Below are positions 37,031 to 46,847 of a DNA stretch of 64,000 nt, piece by piece. The translations under genes were made by a program, and so were the position numbers. The stretch is from Pholiota molesta (Eukaryota; Basidiomycota; Agaricomycetes; Agaricales; Strophariaceae). The notes under the pieces are model-generated. The model had not been told where the DNA came from, did no database searches, and saw only the letters and a list, made by a program, of their open reading frames with translations. Each line of letters starts with the position of its first letter. Position 1 is the first letter of the stretch. The stretch is from assembly GCA_014925825.1 (NCBI GenBank), contig JACGCK010000010.1, forward strand, positions 1 to 64,000, written 5' to 3'.

Positions 37031-37529
37031 CGTGTACCGAATGTTTCCTCCCAGCCTCGCATTTTGCAACAATACCGGGGATTCGTGAAGTAACTCCGGA
37101 GCCTGAGGCCCACATTACTATGGCGCCCCGCTCGGCATGAAGGAGACGTCGCCAATGGCCTCTCGGGTCTCTAAGTAGTAAAGACGACGTCTGCGTTTTT
37201 GATCTCCGCGCTTTCCGGGTATGTCTCTCTTTCTCAGCCCACCGACGACATTCATCGTTGATTCGTGTACCAGACGATCGCCAGCTTCTTGCTGGGGAAT
37301 TGGGCGCTACCGCACATGAACCGCTTCGCCCGCGGACATTGAGTGAAGGCTTTGGCATGGAGATCTGAGCAACGGAGAAACGAGTCAGGCTCAGTTCACA
37401 CTGGTAAATCTGTAAGACTGAATTTCATTCTATTTCGTACGTTTCTGATTAAAACACGTACTTTCTGCTCCTCCCCCCACCCTCTTCCTTCGTTCATGCC
37501 CTATGACACTTTCCGCGTATCCTCAGTCT
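37031..37529. other. No supported gene
   Basis: A 137-codon open frame on the minus strand (36945-37358) has no motif and partly overlaps module X sequence. I see nothing else in this stretch. Confidence 0.35.
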
Positions 37530-37770
37530 AGCCCCATACTCGCTGTTTTGTCTTCTTGGCGGCGATGCCGCCTTCAGCTCTCGCGGACGCAACGCTCGCG
37601 GTTACCACGCACGCGTTGCAACCAACTAGCTTCACTATTTATGATTAGTTTGAGTGGGAAGTTGCCAGGTCTCTGAGCAAGCGCCGCGAGCTCACACGCA
37701 ACGTCGGATGGCGGAGATTCCCCGGCCACCCAGTTCAAGGAAACTCAGTAGACTCCCCTTCGTATCTCAC
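37530..37770 (+). repeat. Inverted fragment of module X
   Basis: The plus strand here (CAACGCTCGCGGTTACCACG, AGGTCTCTG, GATGGCGGA) matches the minus strand of 59110-58930. That copy reads MPSLALVGATLAVTTYASRP then FTIHDWFDSNLQSPGLCGG; here the frame has a stop after FTIYD. It is a short inverted remnant. Confidence 0.55.
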
Positions 37771-38589
37771 CTCTCGGACTTCGGCCGTCGTAGTACTTAT
37801 GTTCCCAATGCATTCGTATCATCTTGGTAGCTGGCGCCCACGTCGAAGGGGTGTCTTCTGTTGCTCAGCCTCTTCTTTTGTGGTCTCGCGCACTTTAACC
37901 GTTGCGGTTGGCGCTGACCTCTGCGAACTGGGCTCAGCTGTCCTGTATCGAACCTTGGAGACACCCTAGGCCCCTGTGAGAGTTCTGGTTTGACGTCATG
38001 CGCAGTAGGGCGCGTGCATGTTGGTTCGTCAGCGCCAGTGTGCCCGAATATCTTCCTCTCTTTTCCGCACCCATTGCTCGTACGTCGTTTTCTTACTTAT
38101 AAATATCCATATCTATGAGCTATTGTATGATATATTTCTTGTTATATAAAACGTTGAAGAGAGATCCAGGCGTACCGAGCCTCTATATATATCAGACCTT
38201 TGTAATGTTAACAGGAATGGTATATATCAATGTCTGTAAAGCCAAGGGGCCATACATGAGCCCATTCAACAGTCTGTAATATATTAACATAAACATTCAT
38301 GCGCCCGCATTATGTCACCCAGCCCGACGCGCGGCAGCGCCAGAAATTTTCGGCAAACGCGCCCCCCCCAGGCGTTGGAATGCGTGCGGCGGCATCGTTA
38401 GTCAGCGCGCCAGGCACTACCAAATAGGGCGGCCAAGGCCTATCCCGCATTTGGTCAGTTTACCGCGTGGCGTTGTATGGTATGGGTACGCACGTTGATG
38501 GATGCGCCGCCAGCGCCTGCCCCTTCCCCTGCCCCTGGCGCGTGCACCCCCAGGGCAGCGGCCCGGTCAACGACGCTCCACGTACCCGC
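37771..38589. other. No supported gene
   Basis: A mixed region with an AT-rich stretch (38095-38290) and a C-rich run near 38366. No reading frame, intron pattern or RNA signature was found. Confidence 0.4.
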
Positions 38590-39640
38590 GCTGGCGCCTA
38601 TTGCACGCTCCGCCATTGCTCATTGCGCGTTCCGCTGTCGCCGTTACCTCCATTCGCTCCCGCTCCTCCGCTACCCAAGCATCCACCCGCTAGCGCCTAT
38701 TGCACGCTCCGGCGCTGGATACTGCGCGCTCGGGCGCTGGCTACGCTGGCTACTGCACGCTCCGGCGGGCGCTGGGTACGCCGGCTATTGCACGCGCCAT
38801 TGCGCGCTCCGGCGCTGGCTACGCTGGCTACTGCACGCTCCGGCGGGCGCTGGGTACGCCGGCTATTGCACGCGCCATTGCGCGCTCCGGCGCTGGCTAC
38901 GCTGGCTACTGCACGCTCCGGCGGGCGCTGGGTACGCCGGCTATTGCACGCGCCATTGCGCGCTCCGGCGCTGGCTACGCTGGCTACTGCACGCTCCGGC
39001 GGGCGCTGGGTACGCCGGCTATTGCACGCGCCATTGCGCGCTCCGGCGCTGGCTACGCTGGCTACTGCACGCTCCGGCGGGCGCTGGGTACACCGGCTAT
39101 TGCGCGCGCCATCGCGCGCTCCGGCGCTGGCTACGATGGATACTGCACGCTCGGGCGCTGGCTACGCTGGATACTGCGCGCTCGGGCGCTGGCTACGCTG
39201 GCTACTGCACGCTCCGGCGGGCGCTGGGTACGCCGGCTATTGCGCGCGCCATCGCGCGCTCCGGCGCTGGCTACGATGGATACTGCACGCTCGGGCGCTG
39301 GCTACGCTGGATACTGCGCGCTCGGGCGCTGGCTACGCTGCCTACTGCACGCTCCGGCGGGCGCTGGGTACGCCGGCTATTGCACGCGCCATTGCGCGCT
39401 CCGGCGCTGGCTACGCTGGATACTGCACGCTCGGGCGCTGGCTACGCTGGATACTGCACGCTCGGGCGCTGGCTACGCTGGCTACTGCACGCTCCGGCAG
39501 GCGCTGGGTACGCCGGCTATTGCGCGCTCCGGTGCTGGCTACGCCGGATAATGCACGCTGCGCTGGCTACGCTGGCTATTGCGAGCACCGGCGGTGGCTA
39601 TTGCGCACTCCTGTGCTGGCTAATGCACGCTAGTTCGGCG
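38590..39640 (+). repeat. GC-rich 78-bp minisatellite with 30-bp sub-repeats
   Basis: The word GCGCTGGGTACGCCGGCTAT recurs at 38769, 38847 and 38925, giving a 78-bp period; it continues with variation to about 39520. A shorter unit of about 30 bp (GGCGCTGGCTACGCTGGATA) alternates with it from 39120. Because 78 is a multiple of three and the unit lacks stops in every forward frame, three overlapping frames of 283-420 codons stay open. These are most likely by-products of the repeat and not genes. Confidence 0.85.
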
Positions 39641-39771
39641 CCTAGCCACGCGTCCATTCGCCCTGGTGCAGACCTATTGCGCCTGTGCGGGCGCCAAATG
39701 CACGCTCCTGCGCCGCCCATTGAATGCTGTAATCAATGATTATATAAATTAAAATTGTGTTGTAAATATAC

Positions 39772-40140
39772 AACGCCGTGGTGTAGTGGTGAATGATCCA
39801 TTGCATGAAGCTAGTAATTTCTATAACCCGGGGTTCGATTCCGTCTCAGTGCATTATATTTTTGTCAGTATTCGCAAGCGAACAATCTTCATGTAGGGCA
39901 GGCTCTCGGCTAACAAAAAATAACGAAGTAAGTCACGCACTTGCTTACTTAAATGGGGTCCGTGTACTTATTTAATATTCTCGCTACGCGCCGTCGGTAA
40001 CAGACAGTCTTCCGTCTGGAGCACGCGTCAACGGCTCGTTTATGTCACAAGATTGATAGAATATATGTCTCTATAACAAGTATATACTCGCTCCTACTTG
40101 ACCAAAAAACAAAACAAAAAAACAAAAAAAAAAACAAAAG
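39772..40140 (+). mobile_element. Probable tRNA-derived SINE
   Basis: An A-box-like TGGTGTAGTGG (39779-39789) and a perfect B-box GGTTCGATTCC (39832-39842) are spaced as in a tRNA gene. The acceptor and T stems do not pair, so it is not a functional tRNA. About 300 bp downstream the sequence ends in an A-rich tail of A runs separated by C (40104-40139). A tRNA-like head plus an A-rich tail within about 370 bp is the layout of a SINE. Borders are approximate. Confidence 0.5.
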
Positions 40141-40174
40141 TGTTTACTCTCTCCGTAGGTTGTCCGTCGAATTT

Positions 40175-42469
40175 TTATCGACTGGCAGCGTTGAGTGGCG
40201 GCCTCGCTTGGCGTGCTGTTGCTTCCGCAAGTGCTGCAGCGGAGTGCGCCGCGGTTCTGGAAGCTTGAGGTGCGTACGAGCCATCAACGAGTCTTGGGGG
40301 TGCTCGACTACGCTTTGGGCGGTCGTTTTGCTCTACTGGGGATGATGGTTGAATGCGTTTCGCTTTGGACTTGAAGGTTGTAGCCTTGGGTGATGCCAAG
40401 GCTTTCTTGTTGGGATCGGCATTGATGATATCATCTTCGGAGCATTGTTCCGCGCGATCGGGGACTTCATCCACCCCGGCCTCTGCTTGATCCGTCCCTC
40501 CAATATAGCCTCCACCATCTTGTCCACCACTACGCCCGCCACTTCCACGTCCACCACCACGGCCGCGTCCCCGCCCACGTCCACGCCCACGTCCCCGCCC
40601 ACGCCCGCGCCCGCGCCCAGCACTCTCCATTGATGGTTCTGGTTTGTTCAACAAATTGGGGGCAGGGCGCGACTCCGGCAAGTGGAACATGCGAGCAGGT
40701 ATAGGAGGCTCTGGGCATGCCACAGGCGCTGTGGAGGACAAGGTCTCCGGAAAAACAAAGGGCGTCGCCGAAACGCAAGGAACAACAGGCGCTATAGTGC
40801 GAGCAGAAGCGATGGGTGCAGGTTCCGTGGACAAAGCCTTGGGGAAAATGAAGGATGTCGCCGAAACAAGAGGAGGAGGAGGGGCTATAGGGCGAGCAGA
40901 AACGAAAGGGGCTTGTGCACCTCGAACTCCCTGAAGTTGGATGTTCCGTGTAACAAGTGGGGTTGTGGCAAGTGTTTTCTCGATGAGCGCCTGGGCTTGT
41001 TTCTGACGCATTAAGACTTTGTTCGCGGAATTGGCAGCAGGCACATTCGACACGGCTGAGCCAGTACCAGCTCCCAAGTTCCACTGAATCGGCCCGAATG
41101 GGTCAGATGTGTTCGAATAGGAAACTTTGGCAGGAGAGTGGGAGAAAAGAGGTGCTCGAGTAGGTGTCTCTGCTAGAGTGTGATCGTCGACGGCATTTGT
41201 CAAGGATAGGGGGGGGTTATCTTGATACAAGTCTTTGCCATACATGCTACTTGGTCCTTCCGAGTTGGAAATGGGACAAGCGGCTGGCATTTCATCTGTC
41301 GACTTTGCAGGCCGACTGACACTATTGAGCGCTCTTGCTTTACGCGCTTCCCGTGCTTCGAGAATTGTTGTTAATGATAAGACATTGGTGATAATGATAA
41401 AGACATACGATGTTTCAACTTGAGCCAGTCCCCAAATTTTGTAGTAAGCACCCCATCCCATAGTTCCTTATGGCCATCGGTAAATGAGTGACCTGCGTCG
41501 TCTAAAGTGGTGCTGACGCTGACGAAATTATTGATGAGTACGATTCTATCTCAGTGGACATTTTACTCACGTAGTTACAGTAATCTTTCCACCTTCAATA
41601 GGGTGTGGTCCTCCAGCCATGCACACAAGAGTCCAACCAGTCAGGTCGTAAACTTCATCGCAGATCCCATAAAGGACTGTTCTCAGCTGATTGATCGCCC
41701 TATGGGTATTTTTAGACGTGATCCCTTAAGCGCCGAGACGAAGTAAAATACTGACTCCTGTATTTCGGCCGGCGACTTGGACTCTATGCTTGAATCAGCC
41801 GCTTCCCTCTGCGACTCAGCACGATATTCATCTCTTTCCTTTGCTATTGCATCTAGCACCACTTGTCTAACCTCTTCAGTCTCATTCTCCCAGCACAGCT
41901 TTCGCGCCGCTCGCCGTTCAGCCATCCTCTTCGTGCGAATTGGTCTATCGTCCTCCACAATCGAGTCCTCCGTTGCGGTATGTGCTGACAGATGCTCAGT
42001 GATCCTCTCTTTGTACATCTTGTCGTACATCTCCTCGGGCTGAAGAACGCGTCGATGTTTATTGATGTCGAGGAATCTCTTCTTGACGGCCCCTTTCAAT
42101 GCCATCATGGGAACTTGCTTGATCTTTGCTGCTTCGTTACGAAACCAAACTTTGATGTACTTCAGACAGAATGTAAGCAATCTAGTAACATAGAATACCT
42201 TCAATCAAACGCACCTTTTTTCTCGCCGTGACAGCTTGTCCTAGGATTGCATTGGCCGCATCGACTGAAATTTGAATGACAGCATCCTCTGCAGGCAGAG
42301 AACCTGCAGCAATAAGGGCAGCGCGCTCGGAGAATTTTCTAAAGAACTCAGCATTGACGTGCGTCCGGAAAGCTTCGTGCTCAGCAGGAGTAGAACATGC
42401 TAGGTATTGGTCGAAATGGCTTCTCAGAAACGCGTATTGCTCATCAGTACACTTGCGAGGGGGAGCCAT
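40175..42469 (-). CDS. Basidiomycete-specific protein with WFRN motif and RG-rich tail
   Basis: Five-exon model in transcript order: 42469-42215, 42159-41777, 41699-41571, 41518-41409 and 41355-40175 (about 685 aa). The exon 2/3 junction is uncertain. The first part reads MAPPRKCTDEQYAFLRSHFD and continues to IKVWFRNEAAK, faintly like the third helix of a homeodomain. The middle part has TGWTLVCMAGGPHPIEGGK, a motif I associate with a large uncharacterised family in Agaricomycetes. The last exon is Pro/Ser/Ala-rich with about ten consecutive RG dipeptides followed by GGRGSGGRSGG (RGG-box-like). It ends with a basic PKRSRAPPRLVDGS segment. RGG boxes often bind RNA or DNA. No catalytic function is assigned. 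It is the leftmost member of the gene island around the KDZ transposase. Confidence 0.72.
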
Positions 42470-43087
42470 AGCAAAGTAACGAGAATTCAAGGCGAGATAC
42501 TGACGCTTACAACACTGAATATATTACCTAGTGTCGCTCATTTGGTCTACAGTGCCGGGGTGCCTGTTATTACCAAGCGTTCCGGCCACTCTCGTATGTA
42601 TGAATTCTCTTGTATGACAAGCTCCACTCCAATCATATCAAACTCTTCTACGGAGGTTTGTGCATTGATTTCTCTACTTCTTTGGTACGTTACAGAATAC
42701 ACGATGGGTCCAAACACTGCTCCTTTTTGTTGTGAGCTCTTACGTTTGAGCGCGTGTCGAGTGGTGGGTCAGATATGTCTGATTTCTGTCCCCCAATACT
42801 ACGTGCCAGCTCTTCTGCATCATACATGATCAGCCTAGACCAGTGCAGAGCTTCTAGCGCAAAGGCGCTCGTATGTATGAAGACTATTTTAGCATAGCAG
42901 ATGTACGCCATGCAAGAATATTCAATAGAAATCAGGTGCAAGCTGGATAGACCTCTAGCCTGCTACGCCACTATTTTTTTTTATGCATGCAATGATATTA
43001 ACCTCAATTGGGTAAGCTGCTCTATATGAACTTAAATTGAGAAATTGAACGTTCAGTGGTCTTCATTCCCTCTTCGAGTTCTTCAAC
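42470..43087. other. Divergent intergenic region
   Basis: This region lies between two divergently transcribed genes and should hold both promoters. A short minus-strand frame (42941-42690) contains LEALHWSRLIMYDAEELARS, which looks protein-like but has no start or splice context I can support. It may be an exon remnant. Confidence 0.4.
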
Positions 43088-43715
43088 ATGGTTGACAATG
43101 TCGCCCTGCTTACTGAGAATATGGTCGTTCTGACCACAGCGATCACTAACCTGACCACTGCCGTCCATGGTATGTTTTACTTTCTACAGTTCTTCATTTA
43201 CTTAGTAGTATGTCCCCACCCTAGACCATATTCGCATGTGCCATGGGACGGCGTCATCCACCACACCTCAAACTCAAGATATCGACCCCGCCCCGGCTTT
43301 CTCTGGCCTATCCTTATCATCGTCGCCACCTTCCACGTCGCAAACTGCCAATAGTTCTGATTTGGTATGTCTGATTCTGCCTTTGCCTTGTTTCTGTCGC
43401 TGACAAATGATGTTTAGAAGGGTAACAGCCCTGCTGTTGTCCGTGCGAATCTTGAGGCAATGACGGGTCCTACCAATGGTCCATGGTATACAGTCACTGT
43501 TGGTCAGGAACCGGGAGTATACCAGCACATGTACGTCGTTTCTATGCTTACAATACTTATGCTGATAGCTAACCCAATAATATGACAGCGCACAAGTCAT
43601 GTACCTCACAAGCGGTATCTCCGGCAACGCATACAAGAGGTATACGTCCCAAGCAGCTGCCATCGAGGCCTACGAGCATGCTTGGGACCTCAACGCTGTC
43701 CGCCGCGTCCGTTAG
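43088..43715 (+). CDS. RNase H1 N-terminal (viroplasmin-like) domain protein
   Basis: Four exons (43088-43169, 43225-43364, 43418-43530, 43589-43715) give about 153 aa. The N-terminus is a Thr/Val-rich heptad-like stretch (VALLTENMVVLTTAITNLTT). A Ser/Pro-rich linker follows. The C-terminal half reads GPWYTVTVGQEPGVYQHI then YKRYTSQAAAIEAYEHAW. This fits the small RNase H1 N-terminal/viroplasmin fold, which in RNase H1 binds RNA/DNA hybrids. No RNase H catalytic domain is attached. Stand-alone versions are common in Agaricomycetes and their role is unknown. The gene is intact and converges with the next one, 140 bp away. Confidence 0.8.
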
Positions 43716-43854
43716 TTACAATAGCTAGCCATTGTATGCTTGTCCCTAATGAATGGATCTGTGGTTATTACTCCAACTCGCTATTGCACTCAGAATTTTG
43801 AATCTACAATCGATATCTTAGATATTCCAACTTAACTACAAGGAAGTCAATGTA

Positions 43855-44632
43855 TCAATGATCTTCCGTATCGCTAGCTACAGGCAAAGATTCATTGTCA
43901 TCTTCAAAGCATTCTCGTCCTTCTTCTCGACAGATTTCTGCATACCTTAGAGATATTATCAGCGTGTTAATATTACAAATGATCAACGTATATAAATAGT
44001 TACTTACCAGCTATTGAGGTCTTCGGAACCAAGTCTGCCATATTCCTCCATCCGTGCTGCCCGTTGTGCCCTTCCAATAATAAATTAGCACTGATTATAT
44101 ACAATGGAGCATTGCCCACCTAAACTCTACCAAAGGTAATCCATCGAATGTTGCCTCTGGAATGCCCTTTTGACCTCGCTCAGAATTATTTTCAGATGAA
44201 GACTCGGACTGTTCATCTGAGTCGGACTCGCACGAGGAATTGGGAAGTTCGCTTTCTGAGCTTGGTGAGTGATGTTCTTTGAGTGATACGCGAGGTGTGT
44301 TTCGTTTGTTGCTCAACGTTCTCGGCTGCTGCTTAGTCGGTCTAACCGTTGGAGGCTTTGAGGACAGCGGCGACTGTGCTACTAAGCTGGGTACCTCCAT
44401 TAAAACTTCCGAATTCTTGCTGATCCTTTCTTGAGGGTTAGCGCCTAATTTTCGAGACGCCCTGAGCTGCCTCATATGAAGCTTTGACTTTTCTCGCAAA
44501 GAGCGCCGTTTCCTTCAATTAAATACGGCATAAGAATGTGTATGAACTTGAAATGGACACTGCTCACTTTTGGTAGTATCTCGCGCAAGCCGCACGATGG
44601 GATTCTTTCTTCTCAGCCTCTGTCAGAACCAT
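43855..44632 (-). CDS. Small basic/acidic protein, uncharacterised
   Basis: Four exons in transcript order (44632-44568, 44512-44120, 44070-44008, 43945-43855) give about 203 aa. The start MVLTEAEKKESHRAACARYY is followed by KKRRSLREKSKLHMRQLRAS. That highly charged N-terminal helix looks like the basic region of a DNA-binding helix, without a clear leucine zipper. The middle is Ser/Glu-rich (SSESELPNSSCESDSDEQSE) and the end is acidic (YAEICREEGRECFEDDNESL). All junctions and phases agree, so the gene is intact. I infer a nuclear protein. I do not recognise a named family. Confidence 0.75.
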
Positions 44633-45441
44633 AGTGGTAGAAGCTTATTGAAAGTCGACCAGCATTCATGCAACTGAGTTGTTCCAAAAAGGAAATATGT
44701 TTGCGATGTTGAAACAAAGCATCATAAGTTTGCGATAAGTTTGCGATAAGTTTCTGATAGGTAAGCAATAACACTACACGTAGAGTGTTTCCCACTCTGT
44801 AACTAGGTTTTATGGAATCTATGAACAATAATCTACGATATGAGATATATTCGAGAAATAAGCAATTTTTACAGCAAGACGGCATTTCCAACTTGAAGGA
44901 TCATGCTCACCATGATGGCCACTCGACATATCTCGGACACAAACAGGTTCATTAATTCTGCTCACCAAAAAAAACCATGGAAATTTAATCTACGTACTTG
45001 AGTGAACATATACATGTCCTTTGCATATCTGTAGCAATAGTATTTGTTGTTGAAAACGAGGTATATCACAAACATATCGCAAACATATCGCAAACATGTC
45101 GCAAACTCGGCGGTACGTCCCAAGTTTAATATTGCAGTTTAACCTCCAGCAAGACAGCTACATCGCTGATAGAACACAATAATTAAATCTAATCATTTTG
45201 GTGAATATGTTCCGAGTTTTTGTTTGAGTAACAGGCAGTATACGCCGTGTATGTCATTCGAGCAAAATCTTACCGCAAACATATCGCAAACATATTGCAA
45301 ACATATACCAGCTGTATCACAAACATGTTGCAGGCAACTCAAACTCTTATAGGGTGCATTCAACTAAACTCATTTATGTATCCTGTAGTATCCTCGCAGC
45401 ATGATCTTATTTCGCAATCACTGGTACTACACTAAACAGAT
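44633..45441. other. Intergenic region with TTTGCGATA motif clusters
   Basis: The region is AT-rich. The motif TTTGCGATA is in direct orientation at 44726-44753. Its reverse complement TATCGCAAA is repeated at 45066-45107 and 45273-45334. No gene is seen. Confidence 0.6.
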
Positions 45442-46202
45442 CTATGCTACCACAGTCATTTCTTCGTCAGAGCTGGAGATGCTGATCACATCGGGTTCGA
45501 AGACGCGAATATACGCACGCCTTTTGGCTGCTCCCTGGCTAGATTCTCCGTCTGGCAAGGCCTTCCGTTTGCGAGGCACGACTTGTTTGTCATCATCCGA
45601 AGGGATGACAACGACTTCCCGTGCCTTCCCCTTCTGTCGGTATCGACGGCGTCGGATTATCTGGTCGATGGGCTCTTCATCATCGTCAGAAGAGATGACG
45701 ATGACTTCTTGTCCCGAAGTCTTCGCTGAGTCGTTTGGAATGGGGCGTTCTGGCTGTATCTTCTGGCCTGCATTGCCCAGCCAAAACCTGCGATGAAATT
45801 ATTTAGTTTACACCTGCAAGAGAGCAATAGAGACAGAGTACACACCGGTTCTTTGATTCCCCAGATACAAGCCTGTTTTAAGTCAAAGCGTTCAGTGACG
45901 CTATTCTCATAATGCATAGAAAAAGTGCTTACTGCTCCCCATTCCAAAAGAGCTTGTGACGAATGAAGTCACAGAATCGGCCAATACTAACCCACTCCTC
46001 ACGGTTGGAGGGATGAAAGTAATCCAAGCTGGAAACCTCGATTGGCATCTCTGACAATGGGATGGATGAGATACGAATTTAATTGAAAAGATTATGGCTT
46101 ACTGAGGAATTTAAGCTTGTACTCATCGATGATATCTGCGGGAGCCCACAGCAGTATCTTCATGACACGATTTTCGATTGTCTGGGAGGATGGTTGAGAC
46201 AT
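45442..46202 (-). CDS. Protein with three SUMO-interaction-like motifs
   Basis: Four exons in transcript order (46202-46103, 46050-45933, 45872-45846, 45787-45442) include a 27-bp microexon and give about 196 aa. The N-terminal part is hydrophobic and aromatic (RVMKILLWAPADIIDEYK, DYFHPSNREEWVSIGRFCDF). The C-terminal half carries three hydrophobic-then-acidic motifs: EVIVISSDDDEE, EVVVIPSDDD and DVISISSSDEE. Basic stretches separate them (RRRRYRQKGK, PRKRK). This alternation is the hallmark of SUMO-interacting motifs (V/I-x-V/I-V/I followed by Ser/Asp/Glu). A nuclear protein that binds SUMOylated partners is a reasonable inference, not a demonstrated function. The gene is intact and lies between KDZ-island genes. 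Confidence 0.75.
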
Positions 46203-46374
46203 GGGGAAGGATGATAGCGAGCAAGGTCCGGGCTTCTCATTTATTGACGAAAGGCCATCAGACTAAAGGTGACCAACATTTATGGCAGTGGGAGCTAGAC
46301 TGAAATCAAGAATGTTCCTGGCATCCCTCAAAATCTATATCTACTCGACTCAATGCATTCCTGGGGCACAAACA

Positions 46375-46773
46375 ATGTCTGATTCCGAACGACTCTCATC
46401 TTCATCCAAAAGTAATCTGACCTCTCTATTTGATCCAACGGAAAGCTAATCACTTCTGTCAAGATACTGAACATCTATTTTTGGATGCTGAGATGCCCAT
46501 TGATGAAGCGCCGGAGGACGCAACTAAAGCGCCAGAGTTTGACGGTGTCGACAGTGGATCTGCTACAGCCGGCACTGTCACCAATGTGTCAGCATCTCCA
46601 GAGGCAGAACTGTGGCTTACCTATGAAGAAATCATGTATGTTCTTTCAAACTAGTATTTATTCCGTTCATATACTGAGCTTTAGGAATTTCTAGCCAAAT
46701 TGCAAAGATTTGCGTGTCCACCCATTTTGGATATCTCCGTGAGCGCGGACCTCGCCGAGAGCGAACATCATAG
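46375..46773 (+). CDS. Small acidic protein, uncharacterised
   Basis: Three exons (46375-46411, 46464-46635, 46695-46773) give about 95 aa: MSDSERLSSSSK, then an acidic stretch (DAEMPIDEAPEDATKAPEFD) and LWLTYEEI. The last exon is chosen because QIAKICVSTHFGYLRERGPR continues to a stop. A slightly upstream acceptor would end the protein earlier. It lies 74 bp upstream of the KDZ transposase on the same strand. No family was recognised. Confidence 0.55.
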
Positions 46774-46847
46774 ATAATTAGTTACCGTTTTCTGCTTCAA
46801 TGTGAACGAATAAATTTTGCTTTCTTGTCTTCCTACTTCCTACTACA

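Noticed and set aside
38467..39739. Open frames of 388, 420 and 283 codons in three overlapping forward frames as protein genes
   Set aside because: They exist because a 78-bp repeat unit has no stop in any forward frame; no start context, introns or non-repetitive domain support them.
39772..39850. Functional tRNA gene
   Set aside because: A- and B-box motifs are good, but the acceptor and T stems do not pair and no sensible anticodon arm could be drawn.
44726..45334. CRISPR-like array
   Set aside because: The repeats are only 9-12 bp, irregularly spaced, in both orientations and in eukaryotic DNA.
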